The notes below the pieces were generated by a model, which worked only from the letters and a program-made list of their open reading frames with translations, did not search any database and had not been told where the DNA came from. The position numbers and the translations under genes were made by a program. From Helicobacter pylori (lineage in GTDB: Bacteria > Campylobacterota > Campylobacteria > Campylobacterales > Helicobacteraceae): a DNA stretch of 64,000 nucleotides. Below are positions 16,751 to 27,002 of this stretch, one piece after another. The stretch spans positions 930,001 to 994,000 of the forward strand of contig CP032039.1 in assembly GCA_008032935.1 (NCBI GenBank). The letters run 5' to 3'. How positions within the stretch are numbered: position 1 is the first letter of the stretch; the number at the start of each line of letters is the position of its first letter.

Positions 16751-17038
16751 ATGCCAAACACCACCAACAAAGATTACACAAAATACAGCCAAAGACAGCT
16801 TTTTAATTTTTTAAATTCTATCAAAACCAAGCAAAAAAGAGCGTTAGAAAAATTGAAAGAAATCCAAGCTCAAAAACAAAGGATTAAAAAAGCGCTCCAA
16901 TTTAAAGCGCTAAACTTAACCGAAAATGGATACACCATAGAAGAAGAGCGAGAAATCTTAGCAAGGGCTAAGGACACCAAGAACCGCCTTTGTTTTAAAA
17001 GCATAGAGGATTTTAAGAAGCATTGTGAAAACTTGTAA
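16751..17038 (+). CDS. Antitoxin of a YafQ/RelE-type toxin-antitoxin pair
   Basis: A 95-residue, Lys/Glu-rich, mostly helical protein (MPNTTNKDYTKYSQRQLFNFLN, coiled-coil-like KTKQKRALEKLKEIQAQKQRIKKAL, then EEEREILARAKDTKNRL). It matches the HP0895-type antitoxin described as partner of the HP0894 ribonuclease. It starts at ATG with AAAGGAATAAAT upstream and is followed 13 bp later by the toxin gene. It would neutralise the toxin and probably repress its own promoter. Confidence 0.85.
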   Translation: MPNTTNKDYTKYSQRQLFNFLNSIKTKQKRALEKLKEIQAQKQRIKKALQFKALNLTENGYTIEEEREILARAKDTKNRLCFKSIEDFKKHCENL

Positions 17039-17051
17039 ATAAGATTTAAAA

Positions 17052-17324
17052 ATGCTGACGATTGAAACCAGTAAAAAATTTGATAAGGATCTTAAAATTC
17101 TTGTTAAAAATGGGTTTGATTTAAAGCTTTTGTATAAAGTGGTTGGAAATTTAGCCACAGAGCAGCCCCTAGAACCCAAATACAAAGACCACCCACTCAA
17201 AGGCACTTTAAAAGACTTTAGGGAATGCCACCTAAAACCGGATTTATTGCTTGTCTATCAAATTAAAAAACAAGAAAACATTCTTTTTTTGTTAAGGCTA
17301 GGCAGTCATAGCGAGCTGTTTTGA
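17052..17324 (+). CDS. YafQ/RelE-family mRNA-cleaving toxin
   Basis: A 90-residue basic protein with the RelE/YafQ fold pattern: MLTIETSKKFDKDLKILVKNGFD, LEPKYKDHPLKGTLKDFRECHLKPDLLLVYQI, LFLLRLGSHSELF. The conserved residues His60 and Arg80-like near the C-terminus and the HPLKG motif agree with HP0894, an experimentally studied H. pylori RNase toxin. It is intact and paired with its antitoxin. A degraded C-terminus of a second copy lies at 17934-18004. Confidence 0.88.
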   Translation: MLTIETSKKFDKDLKILVKNGFDLKLLYKVVGNLATEQPLEPKYKDHPLKGTLKDFRECHLKPDLLLVYQIKKQENILFLLRLGSHSELF

Positions 17325-17371
17325 CTGGGCTGTTATAATGAACTTATCTTAATTTAATAAAAGGAATCAGC

Positions 17372-17468
17372 ATGCCAAACACCACACCAACAAAGACTAC
17401 ACAAAATACAGCCAAAAACAGCTTTTTAATCTCATCAATCAATTAGAGTAAAAAATCAGCCAAGCTTT
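17372..17468 (+). pseudogene. Decayed second antitoxin (5' part only)
   Basis: The sequence begins like the intact antitoxin (ATGCCAAACACCAC, then CAACAAAGACTACACAAAATACAG) but has a two-base shift after the third Thr codon, and the restored frame KNSQ...LINQLE meets a stop where Gln is expected. It is cut off by the RelB-like gene. It corresponds by position to the HP0893-like antitoxin of other strains. Confidence 0.75.
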
Positions 17469-17470
17469 TG

Positions 17471-17647
17471 ATGATAAAAGAGATTGTTGTTTTGGGGCAT
17501 GAGATCCCAAATCTTGAAACGCAACAAGCCATGAGAGATGCGTTAAATGGAATTAATCTCACTCAAATTGATAGTTTAAATGATTTTATAAACGAGTTAA
17601 AAAGAAAAAATAGTAAAGGTTTTGAAAATGTATGCTTTAGCGTTTGA
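17471..17647 (+). CDS. Small RelB/VapX-like antitoxin upstream of vapD
   Basis: An intact 58-codon frame, MIKEIVVLGHEIPNLETQQAM, RDALNGINLTQIDSLNDFINEL, ending just inside vapD (20-bp overlap). The C-terminal SLNDFINELKRKN and overall acidic helical look resemble short RelB/DinJ-type antitoxins. Translational coupling to vapD suggests it is the VapD partner, like VapX in Haemophilus. No clear Shine-Dalgarno is seen. Assignment is mainly from context and size. Confidence 0.6.
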   Translation: MIKEIVVLGHEIPNLETQQAMRDALNGINLTQIDSLNDFINELKRKNSKGFENVCFSV

Positions 17648-17913
17648 TTTAAAGATTGAGATTTTAAAAAAAAGAATACGGAGAACCCTACAATAAAGCC
17701 TATGATGGTTTAAGACAAGAATTAGAGCTATTAGGGTTTGAAAACACTCAAGGGAGCGTTTATGTTAATTATTCTAAAGAAAACACTTTAGCGCAAGTCT
17801 ATAAAGCGATCAATAAACTCTCTCAAATTGAGTGGTTTAAAAAATCTGTTAGGGATATTAGAGCGTTTAAGGTAGAGGACTTTAGCGATTTTACTGAGAT
17901 TGTGAAATCCTAG
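17628..17913 (+). pseudogene. vapD: VapD endoribonuclease, frameshifted
   Basis: The start reads [15 protein letters not shown] and the other frame continues [43 protein letters not shown], and [22 protein letters not shown]. With the frame restored this is the 94-residue VapD known as HP0315, a Cas2-like dimeric purine-specific RNase. The lesion is an A8 run at 17666-17673 where the protein needs A7 (+1). One slippage event would restore it. Confidence 0.88.
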
Positions 17914-17933
17914 TGTTTAGCCAAATTTTTAAA

Positions 17934-18004
17934 ATTTTTGGCACTTATAGAGTGGAAAGCAACGCTTTTTTAGTAAGACTAGGCAGTCATAGCAAGCTGT
18001 TTTT
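17934..18004 (+). pseudogene. C-terminal remnant of a second YafQ-type toxin
   Basis: FGTYRVESNAFLVRLGSHSKLF matches the end of the intact toxin (LFLLRLGSHSELF), but the N-terminal two thirds are missing and the stop codon has changed to TTA. Together with the antitoxin remnant at 17372 it marks a former HP0893/HP0892-like pair split by the VapD module. Confidence 0.75.
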
Positions 18005-18052
18005 AATCCACCCACACAATTTATAACGCTTAAACCAATCGCTCGCCAACTA

Positions 18053-18060
18053 CCCCCCCC
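18053..18060. repeat. C8 run between the toxin remnant and vdlD
   Basis: Eight C in the 108-bp spacer between the decayed toxin and the convergent thioesterase gene. It is not inside a recognisable frame and has no evident switching role. Confidence 0.4.
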
Positions 18061-18112
18061 TTTTTAGGGATAAAATTTAGGGTTAAAACACCGCTTACGC
18101 TTTTTTTGCTTT

Positions 18113-18637
18113 TTAAACACCATCGTGTTTGCCACTTTTTAAATACCCTCGTGTGCGCATTTCCTTGCGCTTCAAAGCCCCTTCATAACGGCGGATTTCA
18201 ACCTCTGTTTTAGGCTCGTATTTAGGCATGGGGGTGGGTTTGCCATTTTCCACAGCCACCATGGTGAAATAGCATGAATTCGTGTGCGTGATTTCACGAG
18301 TTTTAATGTCTTCGCTCAAAACCTTAATGCCCACTTCGCATGAAGTGTTCCCTACGTAATTGATGCTGGCTAAAAAAGTGAGCAAATTCCCTACAGGAAT
18401 GGGGTATTTAAAAGTAACCCCATCCACGCTTAAAGTGACCGTTCCTTTAGCGCAATAACGAGTCGAGCACACATAAGCCACTTTATCCAATAAATTCAAT
18501 AATTCCCCCCCATGCATGACATTGTTGAAATTAGCGGTTGTAGGCACGACTAAATAGCTCATCAATAATTTAGTGCGATCCGCTGTGTCTATAGTAAAAT
18601 CAAAATGGCTAGAATGCGATGATTGTATTTGAGGCAT
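18113..18637 (-). CDS. vdlD: Acyl-CoA thioesterase, hot-dog fold (VdlD)
   Basis: A 174-residue protein with one hot-dog domain: VVPTTANFNNVMHGGELLNLLDKVAYVCSTRYC (the N..HGG..D catalytic region, about 31-63), VDGVTFKYPIPVGNLL, CEVGIKVLSEDIKTRE, NSCYFTMVAV. This is the YciA/BFIT-type acyl-CoA hydrolase pattern: it cleaves acyl-CoA to free acid and CoA in the cytoplasm. The start has GGAGG upstream. It is transcribed away from the short-chain dehydrogenase gene. The symbol follows the name I remember for this locus near vacA. Confidence 0.85.
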   Translation of the reverse strand: MPQIQSSHSSHFDFTIDTADRTKLLMSYLVVPTTANFNNVMHGGELLNLLDKVAYVCSTRYCAKGTVTLSVDGVTFKYPIPVGNLLTFLASINYVGNTSCEVGIKVLSEDIKTREITHTNSCYFTMVAVENGKPTPMPKYEPKTEVEIRRYEGALKRKEMRTRGYLKSGKHDGV

Positions 18638-18776
18638 TGCTCCTCCTTAATTAAAATTGGTGTTAAAAATGTTTTTTGTAAAAAACATTCCAAGAACTAT
18701 ATATTAGTAAAAATTAAGTAATATTGAGTGAATATTAGAGACATTAGAAAAATAATAAGAGGGTTAGCGTTAAATA

Positions 18777-19631
18777 ATGGGCGTTGGAGAGAAAAAAGAA
18801 AGCCAAAAGGTGGCAATTATCACTGGGGCGAGTTCTGGGATTGGGTTGGAGTGCGCGTTAATGCTGTTAAATCAAGGGTATAAAGTCTATGCGCTCTCTA
18901 GGCATGCGACTTTGTGCGTGGCGTTAAACCATGCGTTATGCGAGAGCGTTGATGTTGATGTGAGCGATTCTAACGCTTTAAAGGAAGTGTTTTCAAACAT
19001 CAACGCTAAAGAAGATCATTGCGATGTTTTGATCAATTCCGCCGGTTATGGGGTGTTTGGGAGCGTGGAAGACACGCCCATTGAAGAGGTTAAAAAGCAA
19101 TTTAACGTGAATTTTTTCGCCCTTTGTGAAGTGGTGCAGCTTTGTTTGCCCTTATTAAAAAACAAGCCCTATTCTAAGATTTTTAACCTTTCTTCCATAG
19201 CGGGGCGTATGAGCATGCTCTTTTTAGGCCATTACAGCGCGAGTAAGCATGCCTTAGAGGCTTATAGCGATGCCTTGCGTTTAGAGCTTAAACCCTTTAA
19301 CGTTCAAGTGTGTTTGATTGAGCCAGGCCCAGTGAAAAGCAACTGGAAAAAAACCGCTTTTTCAGTTGAGAATTTTGAGAGCGAAGATAGCCTTTATGCG
19401 TTAGAAGTGAATGCGGCTAAAACTTTTTATGCGAGCGTGTATGAAAAAGCCCTAAGCGCTAAAGCCGTGGCGCAAAAAATCGTTTTTCTTAGTATGAGTC
19501 AAAAAATCAAGGCCCGTTATTTGATCGGCTTAAAAACCCAATTATTGCTAGCGTTGTATCAAATCCTCCCGAGTAGCTGGTATGATTCTTTGTTCAGATT
19601 AATCGTTCTTAAAAGGAAGCGTGATGCTTAA
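18777..19631 (+). CDS. vdlC: Short-chain dehydrogenase/reductase (VdlC)
   Basis: A 284-residue classical SDR: cofactor motif TGASSGIG (16-23), INSAGYG (NAG motif), the catalytic Ser in NLSSIAG and Tyr/Lys in [20 protein letters not shown], then EPGPVKSNW. It should oxidise or reduce a small alcohol/ketone with NAD(P)(H); the substrate is unknown. The C-terminal extension ([37 protein letters not shown]) is hydrophobic and basic and may touch the membrane. The stop overlaps the transporter permease gene, so the three genes 18777-21371 form an operon. Confidence 0.85.
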   Translation: MGVGEKKESQKVAIITGASSGIGLECALMLLNQGYKVYALSRHATLCVALNHALCESVDVDVSDSNALKEVFSNINAKEDHCDVLINSAGYGVFGSVEDTPIEEVKKQFNVNFFALCEVVQLCLPLLKNKPYSKIFNLSSIAGRMSMLFLGHYSASKHALEAYSDALRLELKPFNVQVCLIEPGPVKSNWKKTAFSVENFESEDSLYALEVNAAKTFYASVYEKALSAKAVAQKIVFLSMSQKIKARYLIGLKTQLLLALYQILPSSWYDSLFRLIVLKRKRDA

Positions 19632-20604
19632 AACCTATCATATCGCCTTAGCTTGCGTGATTTTAGCGGTGGTGGTGCTGTTGTTTGGAGGGGAGTCTTT
19701 GAGTTTGGAAGAATGGCAAGAAGTGTGCCTTAACGTGAAAAACCACTTTTTGCACAATGAAGAACTGAGCTCTTTAAGTGTTATTATTTTAGAAATACGA
19801 TTACCACGAGTGATCTTAGCGCTCCTGGTGGGGGCGAGTTTGTCCGGGAGTGGGGTGGTGATGCAAACGATTTTTAGAAACCCCTTAGTTGATCCCTTTT
19901 TATTAGGGATTTCTAGCGGGGCGATGCTAGGCGTGGCGATGGCGATAGCGGTAGTGGAGTCTAATATTGCGATTTTAGCGTTTTTTGGGGCGATTTTAGC
20001 CAGCCTTGCTGTCTTAGCAATGAATAGGGTTTTAGGCAATTCCGTCCTTTCATTGGTGCTTTCAGGGGTGGTGTTGAGCGCGTTTTTAAGCGCACTTGCC
20101 GGAGCGATCAAATTCTTTGTGATCCCCCAAAAAGCGCAAGCGATTGTCGTGTGGCTTTTAGGGAGCTTGTCTTTGAGCAGTTACAAGGATTGTTTGATCG
20201 CTTTCATAGGGCTATCTTTAGGCTTTATCCCGCTCTTTTTGTTAAGGTGGCGTATTAATTTATTGAGCTTGAGCGATGCGCAAAGTTTGAGCTTGGGGAT
20301 TAACCCAGTGTTATTGCGATCGCTTTGTCTGGTGTGTGTGAGCGTGGCGAGCGCTTTAGCGGTGAGCGTGTCCGGCACGATTGGCTGGATTGGGTTGGTC
20401 ATTCCGCATGTGGCTAGGTTGTTTTTTGGGGCGAATTTGCAAAAATTGCTTTTAAGCTCTTTGTTAATGGGGGCGTTTTTCTTGCTTTTAGCGGATGTGG
20501 TGGCTAAAACCATTACCCCCTATGATTTACCGGTAGGCATTGCGACAAGCGTTTTAGGAGCGCCTTTTTTCTTGTGGCTTTTGTTCAGGACTAGGGGGGT
20601 GTGA
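19624..20604 (+). CDS. fecD: FecCD-family ABC transporter permease
   Basis: A 326-residue membrane protein with eight to ten predicted helices and the family marks [30 protein letters not shown] near the N-terminus, and [16 protein letters not shown] in the loop that meets the ATPase. Such permeases import iron-siderophore, haem or cobalamin; in Helicobacter FecDE has been linked with iron(III) dicitrate and nickel/cobalt uptake. I chose the ATG at 19624 over the adjacent GTG because AAGGA lies 5 bases before it. It overlaps vdlC and fecE; no binding protein gene is nearby. Confidence 0.93.
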   Translation: MLKTYHIALACVILAVVVLLFGGESLSLEEWQEVCLNVKNHFLHNEELSSLSVIILEIRLPRVILALLVGASLSGSGVVMQTIFRNPLVDPFLLGISSGAMLGVAMAIAVVESNIAILAFFGAILASLAVLAMNRVLGNSVLSLVLSGVVLSAFLSALAGAIKFFVIPQKAQAIVVWLLGSLSLSSYKDCLIAFIGLSLGFIPLFLLRWRINLLSLSDAQSLSLGINPVLLRSLCLVCVSVASALAVSVSGTIGWIGLVIPHVARLFFGANLQKLLLSSLLMGAFFLLLADVVAKTITPYDLPVGIATSVLGAPFFLWLLFRTRGV

Positions 20605-21371
20605 TGGTCTTAGAAGTTAAAAACCTGTCCTTTAAATATTCTCAAAAACTCATTTTAGACAAGTTGAGTTTTAGCGTGCCAAAAAACAGCATCACCAGCA
20701 TTTTAGCGCCTAATGGATCCGGTAAAACCACGCTTTTAAAATGCCTTTTAGGGCTTTTGAAGCCTTTAGAAGAAACCGAAATTAAAGCGTGTAACAAGGA
20801 TATTTTACCCTTAAAGCCTTATGAAAAAGCCAAATTGATTGCTTATATCCCCCAAGTGGAATATTATGCGTTTAATTTCAGCGTGCTAGATTTTGTCTTA
20901 ATGGGGAAAGCGACGCATTTGAATCTATTCGCTATGCCTAAAGCTAAGCACATTAAAGAAGCCACTAGCGTTTTAGAGCGCTTGGATTTAGAGTCTTTAA
21001 AAGATCAAGGCATTAACGATTTGTCCGGGGGTCAGAGGCAAATGGTGCTTTTAGCCAGAAGTTTGTTGCAAAGAACGCCCTTATTGTTATTAGATGAGCC
21101 TACGAGCGCGTTAGATTTAAAAAACCAAGCCCTTTTTTTTGATGCGATTAAAGATGAGATGAAAAAACGAGAATTGAGCGTTTTAGTCAATATCCATGAT
21201 CCCAATTTGGTTGCCAGGCACTCCACGCATGTGGTCATGCTCAAAGATAAAAAACTTTTTTTGCAAGCTTCCACACCAATCGCTATGACTTCACACAATT
21301 TAAGCGCGCTCTATGACACGCCCCTAGAAGCGATCTGGCATGACAATAAGCTTGTCGTGTATGCGTTGTAG
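20604..21371 (+). CDS. fecE: ABC transporter ATPase (FecE-like)
   Basis: A 255-residue ATPase: Walker A LAPNGSGKTTLLK (about 35-47), Q-loop YIPQVE, signature LSGGQRQMV, Walker B LLLLDEPTSALD, and the H-loop INIHDPN-type switch His. It powers the FecD permease (start overlapping the fecD stop, TGATG). A perfect hairpin 18 bp after the stop ends the operon. Confidence 0.93.
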   Translation: MVLEVKNLSFKYSQKLILDKLSFSVPKNSITSILAPNGSGKTTLLKCLLGLLKPLEETEIKACNKDILPLKPYEKAKLIAYIPQVEYYAFNFSVLDFVLMGKATHLNLFAMPKAKHIKEATSVLERLDLESLKDQGINDLSGGQRQMVLLARSLLQRTPLLLLDEPTSALDLKNQALFFDAIKDEMKKRELSVLVNIHDPNLVARHSTHVVMLKDKKLFLQASTPIAMTSHNLSALYDTPLEAIWHDNKLVVYAL

Positions 21372-21388
21372 GGGTTTTGTAAGATTTC

Positions 21389-21413
21389 AAACCCATGCTT
21401 TGAGCATGGGTTT
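21389..21413. terminator. Bidirectional terminator between fecE and vacA
   Basis: AAACCCATGCT-TTG-AGCATGGGTTT, a perfect 11-bp stem with a 3-base loop, between two convergent genes. It should serve fecE on the plus strand and vacA on the minus strand, though T-tracts are short on both sides. Confidence 0.75.
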
Positions 21414-21436
21414 AAGAGTGGTATTTAGAGCGGTAT

Positions 21437-24400
21437 TTAGAAACTATACCTCATTCCTAAATTGGAAGCGAAATGGCTTGCGTTGGAAATCAAATTGTGC
21501 AAATAAACAACGCCCAAATTCAAAAACACTTCTTTAGCTAATTGCAATTCCCCACCCATCATCACTCTGGCATGGGTATTTAAAGGGTTACGAGCGGCAT
21601 TGACTTTAAAAGTGTTTAAAGACGCGGCGTTATTAGAGCCAACATGAGCGAACTCTTGTAAAACTCCAGCGTTCATATAGAAATATGAAGTGTCCCCATA
21701 ATAATAGCGCGCTTCCACATTAGCGTTAGCGTTGAATAGATGCTGACTGCTAGAGCCATTTTTCAAAGCCACTTTTTGATTGCTGTTGCTTTTAAAGTTG
21801 GTTGAACCTAAATGGTTATAGCTCACGCCCACGCTTGGTTTTAACACTAAAGCATTCCTAAAAAACGCAAAGTCATAACCATAGCTCGCTCTTGTTGCAG
21901 CACTATAGGCTAAGTAATGATAGCTTTGATTCAAATCTTGCAATAGAGCGCTTTTGAAATTCAAGCTTGATTGATCACTCCCTAGCGCCCCTTGAGCTTC
22001 AAAGTCAAATTCATGCTGGTTGGCAAAAATACGGCTATACACGCCAAAATTAGTGTTATTGGCCCCAGAGTTAAGGGAGTTCGCTTGATTGCTAAAAGAG
22101 CTATAACCATAGCTTCCAAAACCGCCCACAATGGCTTCCACTTCCCCATTAAGGTAAGCGTCTACGCCGGTGCTTGTGCCATACAATGAAGCGTTGCCGC
22201 CACTATTCAAGCTCGTTCCCCCAATAGCGTTAGCCCAAACATTGGTGGGTTTTTCATATTTAGGGGCAAATTGATACAACACTTCCGCCGCACTTTCTAA
22301 AGAAGCGAATCTTTGATCTTTTAAAGCTTGTAAGCGTTGAGCGAACGAGTCAATATGGTTGGTGTGCCTTCTAGAGAGATTGACTAAACGAGAATTTAAA
22401 ATCATCGCGTTACTCAAGCTCAAAGTTTGCAAGCCACTGGTTTTATGCTCTAAACTGGCTATGTTGTTTAAAGTGGTAGTGGCCGCATTCAATTGCTTGG
22501 TGATTTCATTAGCGCTTGTAGCATCAATCATGGTTCTGGCATAACCCGCATCATGGCTATCAATCAATAAGGTCTGTAAGAGATCCCTACCTTGCACACC
22601 TGAATGAGTATAAAGCGTGTCAATATCTTTAGAGCGATCAGCCAATTCAAACACGCTTTCAATAGTGCCAAAATCATGCTGATTGATAGCGACTAAATTA
22701 GGAGTGGCGCTGTGAGCGAAAGGAGCGTTCTTTATGAGAGCGTAGCTAGCGAAACGCGCGTTATTAGTGGTGTTTGTGGGTAAATTTGTGGTATCGGTGC
22801 TGCTGTTAGTAGGCGTAGAATTGTTGCCTAAATTAACAGCGATTGTGGTGTTGTTAGCCGTTTTATTAATCCCTGTATTTTTCCATGCCTTACCTTCAAG
22901 ATATTTGTAATTTTCAGGGTTATTCACCATGCTTTGATTGCCAATAGCCATACCGCATGCTTTAATGTCATTGAGATTATCTTTTCGCACCACGCAAATA
23001 TCCATGCGGTTGTTGTTGTTATAAAGGGCTAGGCGCTCTTTGAATTGCTCTTGCAGATTGGTATTGCTTGCAGAAATATTGTCATAACTAGTGCCTTGCA
23101 CTCCCACTAAATTATAATCAATGTTTCGCGCTTTCACTAAAACATGTTCTTTATTTTTAGTGAGGTTTTGAGCGTTATTGATCTTAATGAGTGGTTTGTA
23201 AAACCCGGTCGCGCTATCCACTAAATTATTAAATATCATGCTTGCTTGATGGCCTGCATTTAAGGTCGCTACACGCCCATCTTGGACAAAAAGATTCATC
23301 GTGCCTTGATTGTTAGTGAAATGCCCTTGAATGGTTAAATCCAAATCTTTACCATAATCCATGCTCGCGTTGCTGTTTAGGGTTAGGTTATTAAACATAA
23401 GCCCTGTTTTGCCGGCAATGTTTCCTGGGGCTCCAAAAAGAATCCTCTTATTGACTTCAACATCGGTAACATTCCTAGCGTCAAAATAATTCCAAGGGGC
23501 ATGGTAAATTTCATCTATAACCAGTTTTTTACCGCTTTTAAAAGTAACGCCCCCAGAATAGGCCGGGCTATAGCCCGTTTGCAAACTCACGACACCAATG
23601 CGAGACTTATCGCCTATATTTTCGCCAAAAATAGTGTATTGCCCAAAACTCTGAACACGGGTTGTAACCACCAATTCCTTAATATCAAAGTTTTTAACGT
23701 TCACATTAGTGGCAGATGTAGTGAGCTTGTTGATATTGACTTTGTCTGTAACGCCGCTAAAATCCAAAGCGCTAGTGTTTAGCCCGTTATCGCTCTTGCT
23801 GGCATCAATATTTTTAAAATGAGCGCTATGGCCATTCACTCTTAAATTCGTGGATTTTCCCAGATAAATATTGCCATTAAAATAAGCTGTATGGGCATCC
23901 ACTCTTAAGTTCACCGCTTTTCCTAGATGGATATCGTTATTGAAAGTGGCTGTGGCGTTGTTGGTGTCTTCACCAGCCTTAAACTCAAAATTCGCGCTTG
24001 ATCCTGCCACAGCAGCACCGCCCACTTGATTATTCACTCTTAAAGTCCCCTCAACGGTGATATTCCCGGTTAGATTTTCCACTAATAAAGAACGCCCGCT
24101 CGCTTGATTGGACAGATTGACACCGCCTTCGCCGATATTCAAATGAGCCGCATTCGTGCTAAGAGAAGCTTTAAACCCTCCCGCTCTAAGCGTGCCATCG
24201 GCTTTAGTGTTTAAGTGGAAAATATTCACAACCGTGTCTTTACCGCCAGCAAAAGGCCCATCAACGACTTGCGTGGGTTGGATTTCTGTTTTTTGCGTGT
24301 CATTTTTAGGGTTATCTTTAGGGTTATCTTTGGTTTTACTCTCATAGCCGCCTTCTGGAGGGGTGATAATGCTTAACCCCGCGCTTTGCCACAAATCCAG

Positions 24401-25372
24401 CACGCCAATATTAGTCTTTTTACCAGCGATAATGCCCGCTTGAGCGGCGTTTTGATCGCCCACAGCGAGATGGCGAAAATTCATTTCCCCTTGCACTTTT
24501 GAAGTGTTTATCGTGCTGTATGAAGGGGCCAAATACGCTCCCACATATTGCAAACGGCCCATCCACACCTTACCATATAGATCAACGCTATGATTTGAGC
24601 TTGAAACCAAATTAAGCGTGGCACCATCATAAAGAGAAATTTCCGCATTTTCACGGCTTGTAATTTTATCTGAACTTTTCAAAGTCAAAACCGTAGAGCT
24701 GGCTTTCCTCCCGGCTCCAGAACCCACACGATTATTGATTTCTACAAAATTATCAATTAAGATATTTTTAGCGTCAAAATTCACTCTCGTGGTGCGATCA
24801 GCACCATCTTTAAAGCTTGTGAAAGAATTGCCATTGAATTGGCCCAAACGCAAAGTGGCTTTTTGCATGTTCACGTCTAAATCCCCACCAGTAAAGTTGA
24901 TAAGGCCTGAAAGGTTATAAGTCCCTACAGCGTTTTGCATATCCACTTCAAGCTTGTTCCATTGCCCATCTTTAACCCAATAATGCCTAGCGGCATTCCC
25001 CCAATCCCAACCTCCATCAATCTTACTGGATAAAAGGGATTTGTATAAGTCGTATTGCTTGTTAGGGAAATTATTAAAGCCTCTTCCTGCTTGAATGCGC
25101 CAAACTTTATCGGGTTTATCCGGGGTTTTATTGGCTTGTTCGGCTTGTTTGAGCCCCCAGCTAAGAAGCCCTGAGACCGTTCCTACAGCGGTTCCTGTAG
25201 CGATACCCCCAACAATGGCTGGAATGATCACGGTTGTGAAAAAGGCGCGACTCTCGCTGTGTATGGGATCATTTGGCGTATTAGCCCCTAGTTCGGTGCC
25301 CATTAATGCCCCCACTAAAGCGAGAGAGATAATAGGGCGGTTGATTTTGCGGTGTGTTTGTTGTATTTCCAT
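21437..25372 (-). CDS. vacA: Vacuolating cytotoxin VacA, s2/i2/m2 type
   Basis: A 1311-residue type V autotransporter toxin, started at [13 protein letters not shown] behind AGGAAAAGAA. The signal region has the insertion [17 protein letters not shown], the s2 type, which puts a hydrophilic extension on the mature N-terminus before the pore-forming helix with its tandem GxxxG motifs ([16 protein letters not shown]). The i region ([33 protein letters not shown]) is i2-like. The p55 region has the m2 duplication around [25 protein letters not shown]. The C-terminal autotransporter barrel ends [11 protein letters not shown]. s2 VacA is non-vacuolating in cell assays. No frameshift is seen. Confidence 0.97.
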   Translation of the reverse strand: MEIQQTHRKINRPIISLALVGALMGTELGANTPNDPIHSESRAFFTTVIIPAIVGGIATGTAVGTVSGLLSWGLKQAEQANKTPDKPDKVWRIQAGRGFNNFPNKQYDLYKSLLSSKIDGGWDWGNAARHYWVKDGQWNKLEVDMQNAVGTYNLSGLINFTGGDLDVNMQKATLRLGQFNGNSFTSFKDGADRTTRVNFDAKNILIDNFVEINNRVGSGAGRKASSTVLTLKSSDKITSRENAEISLYDGATLNLVSSSNHSVDLYGKVWMGRLQYVGAYLAPSYSTINTSKVQGEMNFRHLAVGDQNAAQAGIIAGKKTNIGVLDLWQSAGLSIITPPEGGYESKTKDNPKDNPKNDTQKTEIQPTQVVDGPFAGGKDTVVNIFHLNTKADGTLRAGGFKASLSTNAAHLNIGEGGVNLSNQASGRSLLVENLTGNITVEGTLRVNNQVGGAAVAGSSANFEFKAGEDTNNATATFNNDIHLGKAVNLRVDAHTAYFNGNIYLGKSTNLRVNGHSAHFKNIDASKSDNGLNTSALDFSGVTDKVNINKLTTSATNVNVKNFDIKELVVTTRVQSFGQYTIFGENIGDKSRIGVVSLQTGYSPAYSGGVTFKSGKKLVIDEIYHAPWNYFDARNVTDVEVNKRILFGAPGNIAGKTGLMFNNLTLNSNASMDYGKDLDLTIQGHFTNNQGTMNLFVQDGRVATLNAGHQASMIFNNLVDSATGFYKPLIKINNAQNLTKNKEHVLVKARNIDYNLVGVQGTSYDNISASNTNLQEQFKERLALYNNNNRMDICVVRKDNLNDIKACGMAIGNQSMVNNPENYKYLEGKAWKNTGINKTANNTTIAVNLGNNSTPTNSSTDTTNLPTNTTNNARFASYALIKNAPFAHSATPNLVAINQHDFGTIESVFELADRSKDIDTLYTHSGVQGRDLLQTLLIDSHDAGYARTMIDATSANEITKQLNAATTTLNNIASLEHKTSGLQTLSLSNAMILNSRLVNLSRRHTNHIDSFAQRLQALKDQRFASLESAAEVLYQFAPKYEKPTNVWANAIGGTSLNSGGNASLYGTSTGVDAYLNGEVEAIVGGFGSYGYSSFSNQANSLNSGANNTNFGVYSRIFANQHEFDFEAQGALGSDQSSLNFKSALLQDLNQSYHYLAYSAATRASYGYDFAFFRNALVLKPSVGVSYNHLGSTNFKSNSNQKVALKNGSSSQHLFNANANVEARYYYGDTSYFYMNAGVLQEFAHVGSNNAASLNTFKVNAARNPLNTHARVMMGGELQLAKEVFLNLGVVYLHNLISNASHFASNLGMRYSF

Positions 25373-25604
25373 TTCTTTTCCTTTCTTTCCTTTCTTTTTG
25401 TAAAACGATTTTTGCACAAAGGGTGCGACTTTAGACTAGAAAATTTCTGTTGTATTTACTATTAAGGCTATAAATATATAGTATCTACAACCAATGTTCA
25501 ATTTTTATTAAGTTAAGATAAATGAATATAAAACCCATAGGATTAAAAAGTAAAATGGCTGAAATTTTGGGCTAGAATGTGTAAAAAGGTAAAATTGGAG
25601 GCGT

Positions 25605-27002
25605 TTAAAAAAACTTCTCCCAAATCGTGCCTTGTGGGGTGTCCATCAAAGCGATTTTTTGTTTCAAAAGCTCTTCTCTGATGTTATCGGCTTTTAAAAA
25701 ATCTTTTTGCTCTTTGGCGCGTTTTCTTTCTTCTATTTTGCTTTCAATTTCCTGTTTTTCGCTTCCACTCACGCCTAACTGGAAATACGCGCTAGGGTCT
25801 TTAAACCCGATGCCAAGCAGTTCTTCTATGAATTTCAAATTCGCTAAAATTTCGCCCTTCAAAGCCTTGTTTTTAGGGTTTTGATCCAGTTTTTCATTCG
25901 TAGAAGAAAGCATGCTTTCTAAAACGCTCAACGCTTTGGAAATGTTTAAATCATCTTGCATGCATTCTAAAATTTCTTTTTTAAAGTTTGGATTTATCCC
26001 TCCCAAAGTCCCTAAAACGCGCTGTTTCAAGCGATAGATTTTATCCAAGCGTTTTTTACTCATTAACAAGTCTTCTTCATTGAAATTCAAAACAGAGCGA
26101 TAATGCACCCCTAGTAAGTAATTGCGCAAAATTTCGCCATCATAGTTTTTCAGGGCGTCTTTAACAAAAAAGCTATTCCCTAAACTTTTAGACATTTTTT
26201 CATTGTTGATATTCACAAAGCCGTTATGCATCCAGTATTTGGCAAGCTCCACGCCAAAGGCGCAACGGGTTTGGCACGCTTCATTTTCATGGTGGGGGAA
26301 TAACAAATCCGCTCCGCCTGCATGGATGTCAATTTGATAAGGGGTGTTAGCGAGCGCTAAAGTTTCAAAAACCATGCTAGAGCATTCTATATGCCAGCCA
26401 GGGCGCCCTTTGCCTAAAGGGCTATCAAAGCCCACATCATTATCCCCCTTATAGCTTTTCCATAACACAAAATCCTGCTCAAGCCGTTTTTCTTGCACCA
26501 AACCGATACGGCTAAATTCCATACTGCTATTATGCACGCTCAAAGAGCCGTAATCTTTATCCTTGCTCGTGTCTAAATAAATATCCCCATTAGAGACTCT
26601 ATAAGCGAAATTTTTTTCTAAAAGCGTTTCAATCATGCGCACCATAGCGTCTAAATACTCGCTCGCTTTAGGCTCTAGGCTGGGTTGTTTCACGTTCAAA
26701 GCGTTCAAATCCCTCGTGTAAGATTCAATGTAAATACTGCTTAATTCTTGAATGCTTTTGCTTTCTTTTAGGGCTTTGTTGATGATTTTATCGTCAATAT
26801 CCGTGAAATTCCTTACTAACACCACTTCATAGCCGCTTAATTCAAGCGTGCGCCTTAACAAATCAAAAGCAATCGCGCTCCTAGCATGCCCTAAATGAGC
26901 GTCATCATACACCGTAGGCCCGCACACATAAATATTCGCCTTTTTTTCAACTAAAGGCTCAAAAGGGACTTTTTGTTTTAATTTGGTATCATAAATAAAC
27001 AT
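25605..27002 (-). CDS. cysS: Cysteinyl-tRNA synthetase
   Basis: A 465-residue class I synthetase: CGPTVYDDAHLGHARS (HIGH motif with the first zinc Cys), KSYKGDNDVGFDSPLGKGRPGWHIECSSM, HAGGADLLFPHHENE (zinc ligands), and KMSKSLGN. It charges tRNA-Cys with ATP. Length is normal. The start follows directly on the murJ reading frame (27003), so it is likely translated from the same message as murJ. Confidence 0.97.
   Translation of the reverse strand: MFIYDTKLKQKVPFEPLVEKKANIYVCGPTVYDDAHLGHARSAIAFDLLRRTLELSGYEVVLVRNFTDIDDKIINKALKESKSIQELSSIYIESYTRDLNALNVKQPSLEPKASEYLDAMVRMIETLLEKNFAYRVSNGDIYLDTSKDKDYGSLSVHNSSMEFSRIGLVQEKRLEQDFVLWKSYKGDNDVGFDSPLGKGRPGWHIECSSMVFETLALANTPYQIDIHAGGADLLFPHHENEACQTRCAFGVELAKYWMHNGFVNINNEKMSKSLGNSFFVKDALKNYDGEILRNYLLGVHYRSVLNFNEEDLLMSKKRLDKIYRLKQRVLGTLGGINPNFKKEILECMQDDLNISKALSVLESMLSSTNEKLDQNPKNKALKGEILANLKFIEELLGIGFKDPSAYFQLGVSGSEKQEIESKIEERKRAKEQKDFLKADNIREELLKQKIALMDTPQGTIWEKFF

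Noticed and set aside
22000..25400. Plus-strand frames opposite vacA
   Set aside because: vacA is full length and in frame; the others are antisense shadows.
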